From: Rhopalosiphum padi
Lineage: Eukaryota > Arthropoda > Insecta > Hemiptera > Aphididae
DNA: 64,000 nt
NCBI RefSeq assembly: GCF_020882245.1
Contig: NC_083598.1
Span: 69,631,714 to 69,695,713 of the forward strand
Direction: 5' to 3'
Shown here: piece after piece, positions 27,264 through 39,390 of the stretch
Numbering within the stretch: the stretch's first letter is position 1
Layout of the letters: every line of letters starts with the position of its first letter
Position numbers and translations under genes: made by a program
The notes under the pieces: model-generated
The model's input: the letters and a program-made list of their open reading frames with translations, nothing else
Database searches by the model: none
What the model was told of the DNA's origin: nothing

Positions 27264-30200
27264 TTGGTTTGAAAATAGTCGTTTGTCTTTTTTAACAATA
27301 CTTCGTTTTATATATTGCTGGAGTGCAGAAATTACCTCCATTAAATTTTGCAGCATTTGAATATGAAATCATGGACCATGGCATTATATTAATTATATAA
27401 ATGACAAATTCATGTTGGTCGAGATAATGGAATTGAGAAAATTATAAAACGTTTATATACTATATAATATATACATATATATTAATATATTATAAATTAT
27501 CAATTTGAACAAAACATGTAAATTTCATTAATGGTGATAAAAATCAAAAGATATAAATATTTTCCCAAACTCTATAGATGCTTGGATGTAATATAATTTA
27601 CTAATGTAGTTAGTGCCGCAACTACCGGTGTGCGGAGGTGCTAGGGGTGCAAAAAACCCCCGGTCCCCAAATTAATTCATAACAATAAGCCTGTGGCCGA
27701 ACTATTTGGAATATTTTCTAAATATTTTTTTTTCATATTATATATCATTATAATCTATAATGTTTTGAAGCTCTGGCTTAAACTTAACTAACGATTCACA
27801 TTATGGCAAAATGTTAAAGAGTGTAAAGCACTGAGGACTGAGCCACTGACGAGTAAGGACTGATAAGTATAATATTATAGAACGATAAAATTATTAAAAA
27901 AGGTGAGCGACACGTGACACGTCACGTGTCAACAAACAAGACTATCGTTAGTCTATTCACCAATATAAATAACCACACTTTAACCCTATATATACCATCA
28001 ACACCACTGCAGTTGATTTAATTGTATTGAAAAATGTAATGCATGAGATATCACTAAATTAAATGATTCCAGTTCCAGACGTTCCGGCCATTCATCAATC
28101 CGTTTATTGCGAACGCGAAGACGTTTCCAAATTAATTAAAGCAATAGTGGCTCAATGACTGAACCCGCCGTTAAAATCTAAAAGCCTTTATAATCCGTAC
28201 AACCCGAAGAATGGTCTCGGCTGTGACGTCTACTCAGATAAAATATCAGTTAAGACTTAATAGGATCTTACACACCTAACCTAGGTAAACAGTAGACATA
28301 AATTGGGAATGCTTATAGCCTACAAAAACTCCTCAAACCCTGTCTAAAAGAATAACGAAAAATAATGAATAATTATTAATTACACATATAGCGTATTATT
28401 AAGTAATAAAATATATTATTCAATAATAATGCATCGATATTTAATAATAAGCAGTAAATCAGTTAAGTATAATAAAAAATAATAGCATAAAAAAATAACC
28501 GGCAAGGCGAGTATTATACGTAGCGTATCATATAAGTTTATTCACAAATGAAATTTATATTTGTGTATTTTTATACAGATTTTAGGCAACAACTTTTTAA
28601 TATATAAATGTCGAATGATACTGCGCGTTCTTTGTTTGTGTGTACCCATATAGTTACCGTTTTTCTACATTTTATTATTATTATTATCTAAATTATATTA
28701 TACCTACTGATGGGCTTTGTTCTAATTATTGTTGATCAATAAGCCCTAAGGTTCATGTATGTTGAATATTAAACTTATTATATTTAATTTGTGAATAATA
28801 TTAATTGTTAGTCTATTATACCATTATAATGTTGTACGGAAACATTGCAACAAATTCCTATTTTTAATTTCATCACATTATGAGGCAACGTCCTATATTT
28901 ATATAATGTGACTATAATATATATTATAGACATGCACGATGCACACAATTATTCATGACGCTTTATTATTGATCAGGTCGATTCGAATACTACTGTTGAT
29001 TGAGTTCAGGACTACTCACACTCACTGTAATTACATTGCAAATAATGTATTTAATGCAGTGCTGTCGGTATGTTTACGCACACAGCACAAGCATGCAGAT
29101 TTTCGGTCAATGAATATTCACAAAGTAATAAATCTACAAACTATATGCATACAATGTAAGTGATGCAAATGCAGTTATGTAATTGTTATAATTATTTTAT
29201 TATATTTTTTAGTAAGCTTCCTGCCAATAAACTTGCGGATGTCCGCTTCCCGATGTAAATGTCTGCGGAGCAAAGCCCCCCACATCACCTTCAGCCACCC
29301 ATAATCCCCAAAAATCATTACATTTATTATATAAAAAATTTTTAAAATAAAGAAACATTTTTTTATTTTTTACACATCATCCAATGACATTATAATTTAA
29401 ATTACGATTTATAAAGATAAATAACATGTTATTATAATAACTCCATCAATACACCTACAAAAAACTTATCATGTAATATTACCTACATATATACACCAAT
29501 ACACCCATGTATACAGTCTATACAGACATACAGTATTGTGCGACACAAACGTCGTCGAGAAACGATTTTATGGTATACAGCACAACCCGTGGTTGAAGTC
29601 GTTGAAGATATAAATATGACGTAAAAATTTAGCTACCGAAAACAACACAAATAATATAAATATATAATGCAATTTATTGAATAAAAAAAAAAAACAGTAT
29701 TGTACATCGACAAATGGGCTTTGAACCAAACGTACCTATATTATATACGTGTACATTAAAGCAATAACAATAGAATAAATATCACGTACATCGATCGGCG
29801 TCCGCGATCCTATGAGCGAAAATAAAAAGAATGAAGAAAAACGTCCGGGGGACTTGTCGGCGGTCGTACGGCGAAAAAATCGTATATACGCACGGCTTTC
29901 AAAAGACGCAAACTAGGTACGCGAATACGAAAAGAACGTGTTGGAAAAAACTCTGGAAAAGTCTTAAGATCCCGTGAAAAGTTTGTACATAATAAATAAT
30001 TGTTTAATATTTTAACTTTTAATTTTTTGTCTGAGAGGGGGGATTTTTCTGTAAGGTGTGGGGGAGATGCACGGATAAGGTATTAAATTCTTCTTTCCCT
30101 TTTTATTATTATTATTTTTATTATTCTTATTCCTAATCTTATTATTATTATTAATATTACTATTTTTATTATTATTATAATTATTTTATTCTCATAATAA

Positions 30201-30279
30201 TTTTTATTTAAATTGTGCGTTTATCGGCGATTGCACTATTGGGGTTTCTACGGTTTCTTGTTATCTGTCACAGAACACC

Positions 30280-30409
30280 GGACCGGTCCTGTGTTATCGC
30301 TAATGAACCAAGTATAAAAGGCCCTGTGAAACGACCAGCATTGACATTCACTGTCTTTCCTCCGTCGTAGCAAGACCCACCCGGGCAGACTTGCGCGATT
30401 GAGGAAGGC
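30280..30409 (+). promoter_or_regulatory. Promoter-like module A (first of a tandem pair)
   Basis: The 130-bp module opens with the 10-bp palindrome ggaccggtcc, has a TATA box (tataaaa, 30313-30319), then a cattgacattcactgtc initiator-like stretch and a GC-rich segment with cgtcgtagcaagacccaccc. Module B, 223 bp downstream, is nearly identical. Tandem promoter monomers before the ORF are a known arrangement in some non-LTR retrotransposon 5' UTRs; use of this one is inferred. The inverted copy is at 36172-36301. Confidence 0.6.
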
Positions 30410-30502
30410 CAGATGCCTTCTTTTTTTTTTCTTTTTTTATCCTATAAAAGCTGAGCAATTAACTCAACCGTGGCCAATCGCTGTTACAAAGTGAATTGTA
30501 CT

Positions 30503-30632
30503 GGACCGGTCCTGTGTTATCGCTAATGAACTAGGTATAAAAGGCCCTGTGAATCGACCAGCATTGACATTCACTGTCTTTCCTCCGTCGTAGCAAGACC
30601 CACCCGGGCAGACTTGCGCGATTAAGGAAGGC
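30503..30632 (+). promoter_or_regulatory. Promoter-like module B (second of a tandem pair)
   Basis: This copy of module A has a few substitutions and its TATA box at 30536-30542. Between the modules lie a T-rich tract and another TATA-like cctataaaagc. Module B lies about 830 bp upstream of the endonuclease ORF at 31458 and could drive it. The inverted copy is at 35949-36078. Confidence 0.6.
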
Positions 30633-31457
30633 ATCTGATGTCTATATTTTTTGTCAGAAACTTTTTGATTTTTTGCATATATTATGTTGCCTGCGCATTA
30701 TATCGCTTTTACTCAAATTATTAAATAGTGATTTTATTCATAACTAATTCGTAGCTCTAACATTTCCTTAGCTCAACCTCTGGCATGCACAAACAAAATT
30801 CGACCTTGGCTTTGTTCCGTGGCTTATATAAGTCTGGCACATTTCGGGCGCAAGACTGCCAGTGCTTGATGAGTTGCGGTTGCGGGAACACTGATCGTCA
30901 CGTCTGTCTTAAATATTTGTGTATTTTATTTTTTTTTTATATTCCCGTATCACGCGATAAACAGTCATTTGTAGGAATACATTATTCGTGAGTGTTCAAG
31001 TAAGTTTCCCAAACAGAACGTATATTCGTAAAAACCCCCGTTTCCCTGTGCGTTATCGACATTGTCGACACGCGCAGAGCTACGGCAGGTTACGTTCCGC
31101 AGAAATGACGATTCGCGCGTACGTCGGATCTAGTGAGCAGATGGCACAGTTCCAGTGACTCGTCAGAGTTCCGCGTTACGGGTGTATCGCTTTCGTTTGA
31201 GCTGCCCGTCTCGTGTGCCACTGTAATGATCTGACAACGCGTGCGATTCGATTCTGATCCGATTATTCGGTGGCTGCGACGTCGTTGAATGACATACGAA
31301 TCTGTTCGAAACATTGTACACATTACGAAAACGTTAATTTATTTTTTTGGTGTTTGTGAAATTTTAACCTTTATTAAATATTCATTATACACATTTTTTT
31401 TTTTTTAGATTTCCTATAAAAAAGTAGCAATTATAAGAGCATGTCATAAATACTAAG
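30633..31457. other. Leader-like stretch between promoter module B and endonuclease ORF
   Basis: AT-rich DNA is followed by a GC-balanced, CpG-bearing block (about 31020-31320). The block is open on the minus strand for 77 codons (Ser/Thr/Arg-rich, no recognised domain) and on the plus strand holds short frames only. It may be a remnant of a retrotransposon 5' region or first ORF. No product can be supported. Confidence 0.35.
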
Positions 31458-32168
31458 ATGAACGACCATAAAACAATAGTTGTATTAAATTGGAACGTTA
31501 ACGGATTAAGAAATAAAACAGATGAATTAAACAAAATTCTAAGAGAGCACAACGTAGATGTTGCATCAATAACTGAAACTCATTTAAAGAATACCCACAA
31601 TATTGATATACCCGATTACAAAATATATCGCGTAAATCGAGAGACAACATATTCCGTAGACGGTTTTGTCGACGAAATACATCGTGGTGTGGGTGGCGTA
31701 GCCTTACTAGTTCGCGAGAATATTATTTCGCAGACGCAAATACCTTTAGACGATCTTTGTTTAGAGTGTCTGGATGTCGTAGCGGTTTCGATTATCATTA
31801 ATAATAAACCAACATTGATGGTAAGCGCTTATCGACCGCCCAAAAAAATGAATATCGATGACTTCGTTAAACTAATGGGTCGAAACGAATCAGTTATCAT
31901 TGCCGGAGACCTAAACTCTAAACACCATAATTGGGGCTGTCGTGTCGACAACCCAAGTGGACGCAAACTTAATACTTGGATTGCCGAAAACCGTTACACA
32001 ATACTTGGACCAACAGATCCTACTCATATTCCTACGGATAGAAATAGACGACCAGATATCTTAGACGTTGTAGTGACAAAATCGTTTCCGTTTAGTAGAA
32101 CCAAGCAAGAAACACTTGCAGGGCACAGTTCTGACCACAAGCCAGTAAAAATAACATTTTATTGGTAA
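31458..32168 (+). CDS. Jockey-like non-LTR retrotransposon endonuclease domain, stand-alone
   Basis: The 236-residue ORF consists of essentially one AP-endonuclease-like (EEP/exonuclease III fold) domain, the enzyme that nicks target DNA for target-primed reverse transcription. The motifs are in family order: LNWNVNGLRNK at the start, SITETHL (metal-binding Glu), YRPPKK, GDLNSKHHNWGC, RRPDILDVVVTK and the closing SDHKPV with catalytic Asp-His. All expected catalytic residues are present. The KHHNWGC and PTHIPTDRNRRPDILD wording is most like the Jockey clade. Normally this domain is followed by a reverse transcriptase. Here the frame ends eight codons after SDHKPV (ITFYW-stop) and nothing RT-like follows before the arm ends. 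It may be an internally truncated element or a retained stand-alone endonuclease. Confidence 0.85.
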   Translation: MNDHKTIVVLNWNVNGLRNKTDELNKILREHNVDVASITETHLKNTHNIDIPDYKIYRVNRETTYSVDGFVDEIHRGVGGVALLVRENIISQTQIPLDDLCLECLDVVAVSIIINNKPTLMVSAYRPPKKMNIDDFVKLMGRNESVIIAGDLNSKHHNWGCRVDNPSGRKLNTWIAENRYTILGPTDPTHIPTDRNRRPDILDVVVTKSFPFSRTKQETLAGHSSDHKPVKITFYW

Positions 32169-33055
32169 TTACAATTTACAATCACATGGGCATTTTACCT
32201 CAACATATATTATGTTCCTTAATTCAAAACAAACACGATGCTAGACGCATTTGACAAAACCAAAGAAAATCGGAAAAAAAAAAAATTAGTTAAATTCATT
32301 AAAGACGTAAAAACGACATAACAAAACTTCTGGAAATAAATTGAATGACAAGATCTTGAATATAAAATATTATGTCAATATCTTGAACATTATTATTTTT
32401 TTTTTTTTTTTGTGTATGTACTTGTGCATACACGATATATTAAGTAGTCAATAATATGGTTTTCAATTTTTTTTAGTTTTTTTTTTCTTTTTATAAATGT
32501 CAATAAAAATTATTTTTGTTAATAACTATAATTAAGAGGACTGTGATGAATTAAAAATAAGCCCGTACGTTGCTTATTGATAAAACTTCACCTTATAATA
32601 ATATATTAACTGAGCTGGTATAGTTAGCTATTTTAATGAATAATAATTAAAGGGATTCTGAACGTCGACTTTCTTTATCCTATCTCTTATTATAGATTAA
32701 AGCATATAATTATTACGATTGATTGGGATCGTGAGTACATATTTATAAACTAAGGATATAATGATTGGTGATGCACCTGAGTCTGCATGTCTCAATTGAC
32801 TTGTCGTTGATGAGGATTTTACCTTTGTAATTTGTGTAAATATATATTAATATAATTTCTTACCTTGTTGATGTTTTTGAACAGTTGTAGAATTTGTGAA
32901 GAGAATATTAATAATGTTAATTTTCTTGAAATAATTGCAAATATAATCTTAAGTTTTGAATAGAAAACTCTTTAATAATTCACAACAAGATATTATAAGA
33001 TTTGAAATAGAACAGAGTTAATTTAATAAGCGGTTATTTATGAGTGTGGTGAATT
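32169..33055. other. AT-rich inner end of left arm
   Basis: This stretch contains A- and T-homopolymers and no coding signal. There is no reverse-transcriptase sequence and no unambiguous poly(A) tail with target-site duplication to mark a retrotransposon 3' end. Confidence 0.6.
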
Positions 33056-33522
33056 GAGACGGTGCGTATGAAAATGGCTAAAGTAAGCAGACTGGCTTGA
33101 ATATTAAAAAGGGGGCTCTACTTATAGTATTGATCTTTGATACCTTGTTGTTCCAAATTAAATTGTTGTTGTTTATTTTGTATAAATACATCAAAATATG
33201 TTTTTGTAATATAATGGCATTTTTACATGTATATATATGTATAGTTATTATTTATTAATGGTTTTGTACATTTTGAATAATATCAGGGTACATGGGTTCA
33301 GATATTTGTTAAGTGGTTTTTTTAGTAATAACATATTTAATAGTATTATGATGATATCAAAACATGAAGCTGTGTGGCGCAATGATGTAGATATCATTAC
33401 AGGACGTTCTACCCGTACGTGTTGTCTCTGTCATCACATTTTTTGATGTTAGCTTTGATACTAAAGTACATTTGTCTATTAGAAAATAGACAAATAAGAG
33501 ATATATTTATATATACATGTAA
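33056..33522. other. Unique spacer at the centre of the inverted repeat
   Basis: These 467 bp separate the arms and have no inverse counterpart in the window. They are AT-rich with no credible gene. In an RNA transcribed across the palindrome they would form the loop. Confidence 0.8.
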
Positions 33523-34410
33523 AATTCACCACACTCATAAATAACCGCTTATTAAATTAACTCTGTTCTATTTCAAATCTTATAATATCTTGTTGTGAAT
33601 TATTAAAGAGTTTTCTATTCAAAACTTAAGATTATATTTGCAATTATTTCAAGAAAATTAACATTATTAATATTCTCTTCACAAATTCTACAACTGTTCA
33701 AAAACATCAACAAGGTAAGAAATTATATTAATATATATTTACACAAATTACAAAGGTAAAATCCTCATCAACGACAAGTCAATTGAGACATGCAGACTCA
33801 GGTGCATCACCAATCATTATATCCTTAGTTTATAAATATGTACTCACGATCCCAATCAATCGTAATAATTATATGCTTTAATCTATAATAAGAGATAGGA
33901 TAAAGAAAGTCGACGTTCAGAATCCCTTTAATTATTATTCATTAAAATAGCTAACTATACCAGCTCAGTTAATATATTATTATAAGGTGAAGTTTTATCA
34001 ATAAGCAACGTACGGGCTTATTTTTAATTCATCACAGTCCTCTTAATTATAGTTATTAACAAAAATAATTTTTATTGACATTTATAAAAAGAAAAAAAAA
34101 ACTAAAAAAAATTGAAAACCATATTATTGACTACTTAATATATCGTGTATGCACAAGTACATACACAAAAAAAAAAAAAAAATAATAATGTTCAAGATAT
34201 TGACATAATATTTTATATTCAAGATCTTGTCATTCAATTTATTTCCAGAAGTTTTGTTATGTCGTTTTTACGTCTTTAATGAATTTAACTAATTTTTTTT
34301 TTTTTCCGATTTTCTTTGGTTTTGTCAAATGCGTCTAGCATCGTGTTTGTTTTGAATTAAGGAACATAATATATGTTGAGGTAAAATGCCCATGTGATTG
34401 TAAATTGTAA

Positions 34411-35123
34411 TTACCAATAAAATGTTATTTTTTACTGGCTTGTGGTCAGAACTGTGCCCTGCAAGTGTTTCTTGCTTGGTTCTACTAAACGGAAACGATT
34501 TTGTCACTACAACGTCTAAGATATCTGGTCGTCTATTTCTATCCGTAGGAATATGAGTAGGATCTGTTGGTCCAAGTATTGTGTAACGGTTTTCGGCAAT
34601 CCAAGTATTAAGTTTGCGTCCACTTGGGTTGTCGACACGACAGCCCCAATTATGGTGTTTAGAGTTTAGGTCTCCGGCAATGATAACTGATTCGTTTCGA
34701 CCCATTAGTTTAACGAAGTCATCGATATTCATTTTTTTTGGGCGGTCGATAAGCGCTTACCATCAATGTTGGTTTATTATTAATGATAATCGAAACCGCT
34801 ACGACATCCAGACACTCTAAACAAAGATCGTCTAAAGGTATTTGCGTCTGCGAAATAATATTCTCGCGAACTAGTAAGGCTACGCCACCCACACCACGAT
34901 GTATTTCGTCGACAAAACCGTCTACGGAATATGTTGTCTCTCGATTTACGCGATATATTTTGTAATCGGGTATATCAATATTGTGGGTATTCTTTAAATG
35001 AGTTTCAGTTATTGATGCAACATCTACGTTGTGCTCTCTTAGAATTTTGTTTAATTCATCTGTTTTATTTCTTAATCCGTTAACGTTCCAATTTAATACA
35101 ACTATTGTTTTATGGTCGTTCAT
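34411..35123 (-). pseudogene. Frameshifted copy of the Jockey-like endonuclease ORF
   Basis: This is the inverted copy of 31458-32168. It reads identically for about 128 codons to YRPPKK, where the adenine run has eight bases rather than seven, shifting the frame to a stop at 34719. The rest is open in another frame from 34732 down. A second extra adenine just after SDHKPVK changes the tail. Both lesions are in homopolymers, so they may be sequencing errors rather than true mutations. If real, this copy cannot make the full domain. Confidence 0.8.
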
Positions 35124-35948
35124 CTTAGTATTTATGACATGCTCTTATAATTGCTACTTTTTTTATAGGAAATCTAAAAAAAAAAAAATGTGTATAATGA
35201 ATATTTAATAAAGGTTAAAATTTCACAAACACCAAAAAAATAAATTAACGTTTTCGTAATGTGTACAATGTTTCGAACAGATTCGTATGTCATTCAACGA
35301 CGTCGCAGCCACCGAATAATCGGATCAGAATCGAATCGCACGCGTTGTCAGATCATTACAGTGGCACACGAGACGGGCAGCTCAAACGAAAGCGATACAC
35401 CCGTAACGCGGAACTCTGACGAGTCACTGGAACTGTGCCATCTGCTCACTAGATCCGACGTACGCGCGAATCGTCATTTCTGCGGAACGTAACCTGCCGT
35501 AGCTCTGCGCGTGTCGACAATGTCGATAACGCACAGGGAAACGGGGTTTTTACGAATATACGTTCTGTTTGGGAAACTTACTTGAACACTCACGAATAAT
35601 GTATTCCTACAAATGACTGTTTATCGCGTGATACGGGAATATAAAAAAAAAATAAAATACACAAATATTTAAGACAGACGTGACGATCAGTGTTCCCGCA
35701 ACCGCAACTCATCAAGCACTGGCAGTCTTGCGCCCGAAATGTGCCAGACTTATATAAGCCACGGAACAAAGCCAAGGTCGAATTTTGTTTGTGCATGCCA
35801 GAGGTTGAGCTAAGGAAATGTTAGAGCTACGAATTAGTTATGAATAAAATCACTATTTAATAATTTGAGTAAAAGCGATATAATGCGCAGGCAACATAAT
35901 ATATGCAAAAAATCAAAAAGTTTCTGACAAAAAATATAGACATCAGAT

Positions 35949-36078
35949 GCCTTCCTTAATCGCGCAAGTCTGCCCGGGTGGGTCTTGCTACGACGGAGGA
36001 AAGACAGTGAATGTCAATGCTGGTCGATTCACAGGGCCTTTTATACCTAGTTCATTAGCGATAACACAGGACCGGTCC
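35949..36078 (-). promoter_or_regulatory. Inverted copy of promoter-like module B
   Basis: Reverse complement of 30503-30632, including the TATA box and the ggaccggtcc palindrome, pointing inward toward the frameshifted endonuclease copy. Confidence 0.55.
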
Positions 36079-36171
36079 AGTACAATTCACTTTGTAACAG
36101 CGATTGGCCACGGTTGAGTTAATTGCTCAGCTTTTATAGGATAAAAAAAGAAAAAAAAAAGAAGGCATCTG

Positions 36172-36301
36172 GCCTTCCTCAATCGCGCAAGTCTGCCCGG
36201 GTGGGTCTTGCTACGACGGAGGAAAGACAGTGAATGTCAATGCTGGTCGTTTCACAGGGCCTTTTATACTTGGTTCATTAGCGATAACACAGGACCGGTC
36301 C
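36172..36301 (-). promoter_or_regulatory. Inverted copy of promoter-like module A
   Basis: Reverse complement of 30280-30409. Together with the left-arm pair, the palindrome has four such modules, all directed toward its centre. Confidence 0.55.
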
Positions 36302-39300
36302 GGTGTTCTGTGACAGATAACAAGAAACCGTAGAAACCCCAATAGTGCAATCGCCGATAAACGCACAATTTAAATAAAAATTATTATGAGAATAAAATAA
36401 TTATAATAATAATAAAAATAGTAATATTAATAATAATAATAAGATTAGGAATAAGAATAATAAAAATAATAATAATAAAAAGGGAAAGAAGAATTTAATA
36501 CCTTATCCGTGCATCTCCCCCACACCTTACAGAAAAATCCCCCCTCTCAGACAAAAAATTAAAAGTTAAAATATTAAACAATTATTTATTATGTACAAAC
36601 TTTTCACGGGATCTTAAGACTTTTCCAGAGTTTTTTCCAACACGTTCTTTTCGTATTCGCGTACCTAGTTTGCGTCTTTTGAAAGCCGTGCGTATATACG
36701 ATTTTTTCGCCGTACGACCGCCGACAAGTCCCCCGGACGTTTTTCTTCATTCTTTTTATTTTCGCTCATAGGATCGCGGACGCCGATCGATGTACGTGAT
36801 ATTTATTCTATTGTTATTGCTTTAATGTACACGTATATAATATAGGTACGTTTGGTTCAAAGCCCATTTGTCGATGTACAATACTGTTTTTTTTTTTTAT
36901 TCAATAAATTGCATTATATATTTATATTATTTGTGTTGTTTTCGGTAGCTAAATTTTTACGTCATATTTATATCTTCAACGACTTCAACCACGGGTTGTG
37001 CTGTATACCATAAAATCGTTTCTCGACGACGTTTGTGTCGCACAATACTGTATGTCTGTATAGACTGTATACATGGGTGTATTGGTGTATATATGTAGGT
37101 AATATTACATGATAAGTTTTTTGTAGGTGTATTGATGGAGTTATTATAATAACATGTTATTTATCTTTATAAATCGTAATTTAAATTATAATGTCATTGG
37201 ATGATGTGTAAAAAATAAAAAAATGTTTCTTTATTTTAAAAATTTTTTATATAATAAATGTAATGATTTTTGGGGATTATGGGTGGCTGAAGGTGATGTG
37301 GGGGGCTTTGCTCCGCAGACATTTACATCGGGAAGCGGACATCCGCAAGTTTATTGGCAGGAAGCTTACTAAAAAATATAATAAAATAATTATAACAATT
37401 ACATAACTGCATTTGCATCACTTACATTGTATGCATATAGTTTGTAGATTTATTACTTTGTGAATATTCATTGACCGAAAATCTGCATGCTTGTGCTGTG
37501 TGCGTAAACATACCGACAGCACTGCATTAAATACATTATTTGCAATGTAATTACAGTGAGTGTGAGTAGTCCTGAACTCAATCAACAGTAGTATTCGAAT
37601 CGACCTGATCAATAATAAAGCGTCATGAATAATTGTGTGCATCGTGCATGTCTATAATATATATTATAGTCACATTATATAAATATAGGACGTTGCCTCA
37701 TAATGTGATGAAATTAAAAATAGGAATTTGTTGCAATGTTTCCGTACAACATTATAATGGTATAATAGACTAACAATTAATATTATTCACAAATTAAATA
37801 TAATAAGTTTAATATTCAACATACATGAACCTTAGGGCTTATTGATCAACAATAATTAGAACAAAGCCCATCAGTAGGTATAATATAATTTAGATAATAA
37901 TAATAATAAAATGTAGAAAAACGGTAACTATATGGGTACACACAAACAAAGAACGCGCAGTATCATTCGACATTTATATATTAAAAAGTTGTTGCCTAAA
38001 ATCTGTATAAAAATACACAAATATAAATTTCATTTGTGAATAAACTTATATGATACGCTACGTATAATACTCGCCTTGCCGGTTATTTTTTTATGCTATT
38101 ATTTTTTATTATACTTAACTGATTTACTGCTTATTATTAAATATCGATGCATTATTATTGAATAATATATTTTATTACTTAATAATACGCTATATGTGTA
38201 ATTAATAATTATTCATTATTTTTCGTTATTCTTTTAGACAGGGTTTGAGGAGTTTTTGTAGGCTATAAGCATTCCCAATTTATGTCTACTGTTTACCTAG
38301 GTTAGGTGTGTAAGATCCTATTAAGTCTTAACTGATATTTTATCTGAGTAGACGTCACAGCCGAGACCATTCTTCGGGTTGTACGGATTATAAAGGCTTT
38401 TAGATTTTAACGGCGGGTTCAGTCATTGAGCCACTATTGCTTTAATTAATTTGGAAACGTCTTCGCGTTCGCAATAAACGGATTGATGAATGGCCGGAAC
38501 GTCTGGAACTGGAATCATTTAATTTAGTGATATCTCATGCATTACATTTTTCAATACAATTAAATCAACTGCAGTGGTGTTGATGGTATATATAGGGTTA
38601 AAGTGTGGTTATTTATATTGGTGAATAGACTAACGATAGTCTTGTTTGTTGACACGTGACGTGTCACGTGTCGCTCACCTTTTTTAATAATTTTATCGTT
38701 CTATAATATTATACTTATCAGTCCTTACTCGTCAGTGGCTCAGTCCTCAGTGCTTTACACTCTTTAACATTTTGCCATAATGTGAATCGTTAGTTAAGTT
38801 TAAGCCAGAGCTTCAAAACATTATAGATTATAATGATATATAATATGAAAAAAAAATATTTAGAAAATATTCCAAATAGTTCGGCCACAGGCTTATTGTT
38901 ATGAATTAATTTGGGGACCGGGGGTTTTTTGCACCCCTAGCACCTCCGCACACCGGTAGTTGCGGCACTAACTACATTAGTAAATTATATTACATCCAAG
39001 CATCTATAGAGTTTGGGAAAATATTTATATCTTTTGATTTTTATCACCATTAATGAAATTTACATGTTTTGTTCAAATTGATAATTTATAATATATTAAT
39101 ATATATGTATATATTATATAGTATATAAACGTTTTATAATTTTCTCAATTCCATTATCTCGACCAACATGAATTTGTCATTTATATAATTAATATAATGC
39201 CATGGTCCATGATTTCATATTCAAATGCTGCAAAATTTAATGGAGGTAATTTCTGCACTCCAGCAATATATAAAACGAAGTATTGTTAAAAAAGACAAAC

Positions 39301-39390
39301 GACTATTTTCAAACCAATTACCAATAGGACATAGGTAAGCTTATTTCTTTTATGTTGACATGTCTTATTATATTGCATTTCCAAAAAATT

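Larger units (their letters stand above)
27191..33055 (+). repeat. Left arm of giant inverted repeat
   Basis: This 5,865-bp arm is the reverse complement of 33523-39390. Coordinates pair with a sum of 66581 at the outside, drifting to 66582 and then to 66578 at the inside through single-base homopolymer length changes. At every position checked no substitution was found. From outside in it carries part of a broken ORF, a TE-end-like GC segment (about 27611-27670), AT-rich DNA, a TTA-rich tract (30101-30190), twin promoter-like modules and an endonuclease ORF. Confidence 0.95.
33523..39390 (-). repeat. Right arm of giant inverted repeat
   Basis: This 5,868-bp arm is the reverse complement of 27191-33055. 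The outer edge is sharp: the match runs through ccaaaaaatt at 39381-39390, after which the flanks differ (tcatttttcc on the right, ctgttt before 27191 on the left). Its endonuclease copy is frameshifted. The promoter-like modules recur on the minus strand at 36172-36301 and 35949-36078, and the TTA-rich tract recurs as AAT at about 36391-36480. Confidence 0.95.

Noticed and set aside
28939..29163. 74-codon open frame, mirrored at 37418-37642
   Set aside because: It is AT-rich with no recognised domain. Its recurrence on the other strand comes from the inverted repeat, not from conservation.
30785..30991. 68-codon open frame after the promoter-like modules, mirrored at 35590-35796
   Set aside because: Low-complexity Phe run, no domain, no sign of codon preference. 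It more likely belongs to an untranslated leader.
31090..31323. 77-codon minus-strand frame in a GC-balanced block (mirrored at 35259-35492)
   Set aside because: It opposes the endonuclease ORF, has no recognised domain, and an open frame is easily produced by the CpG-rich composition.
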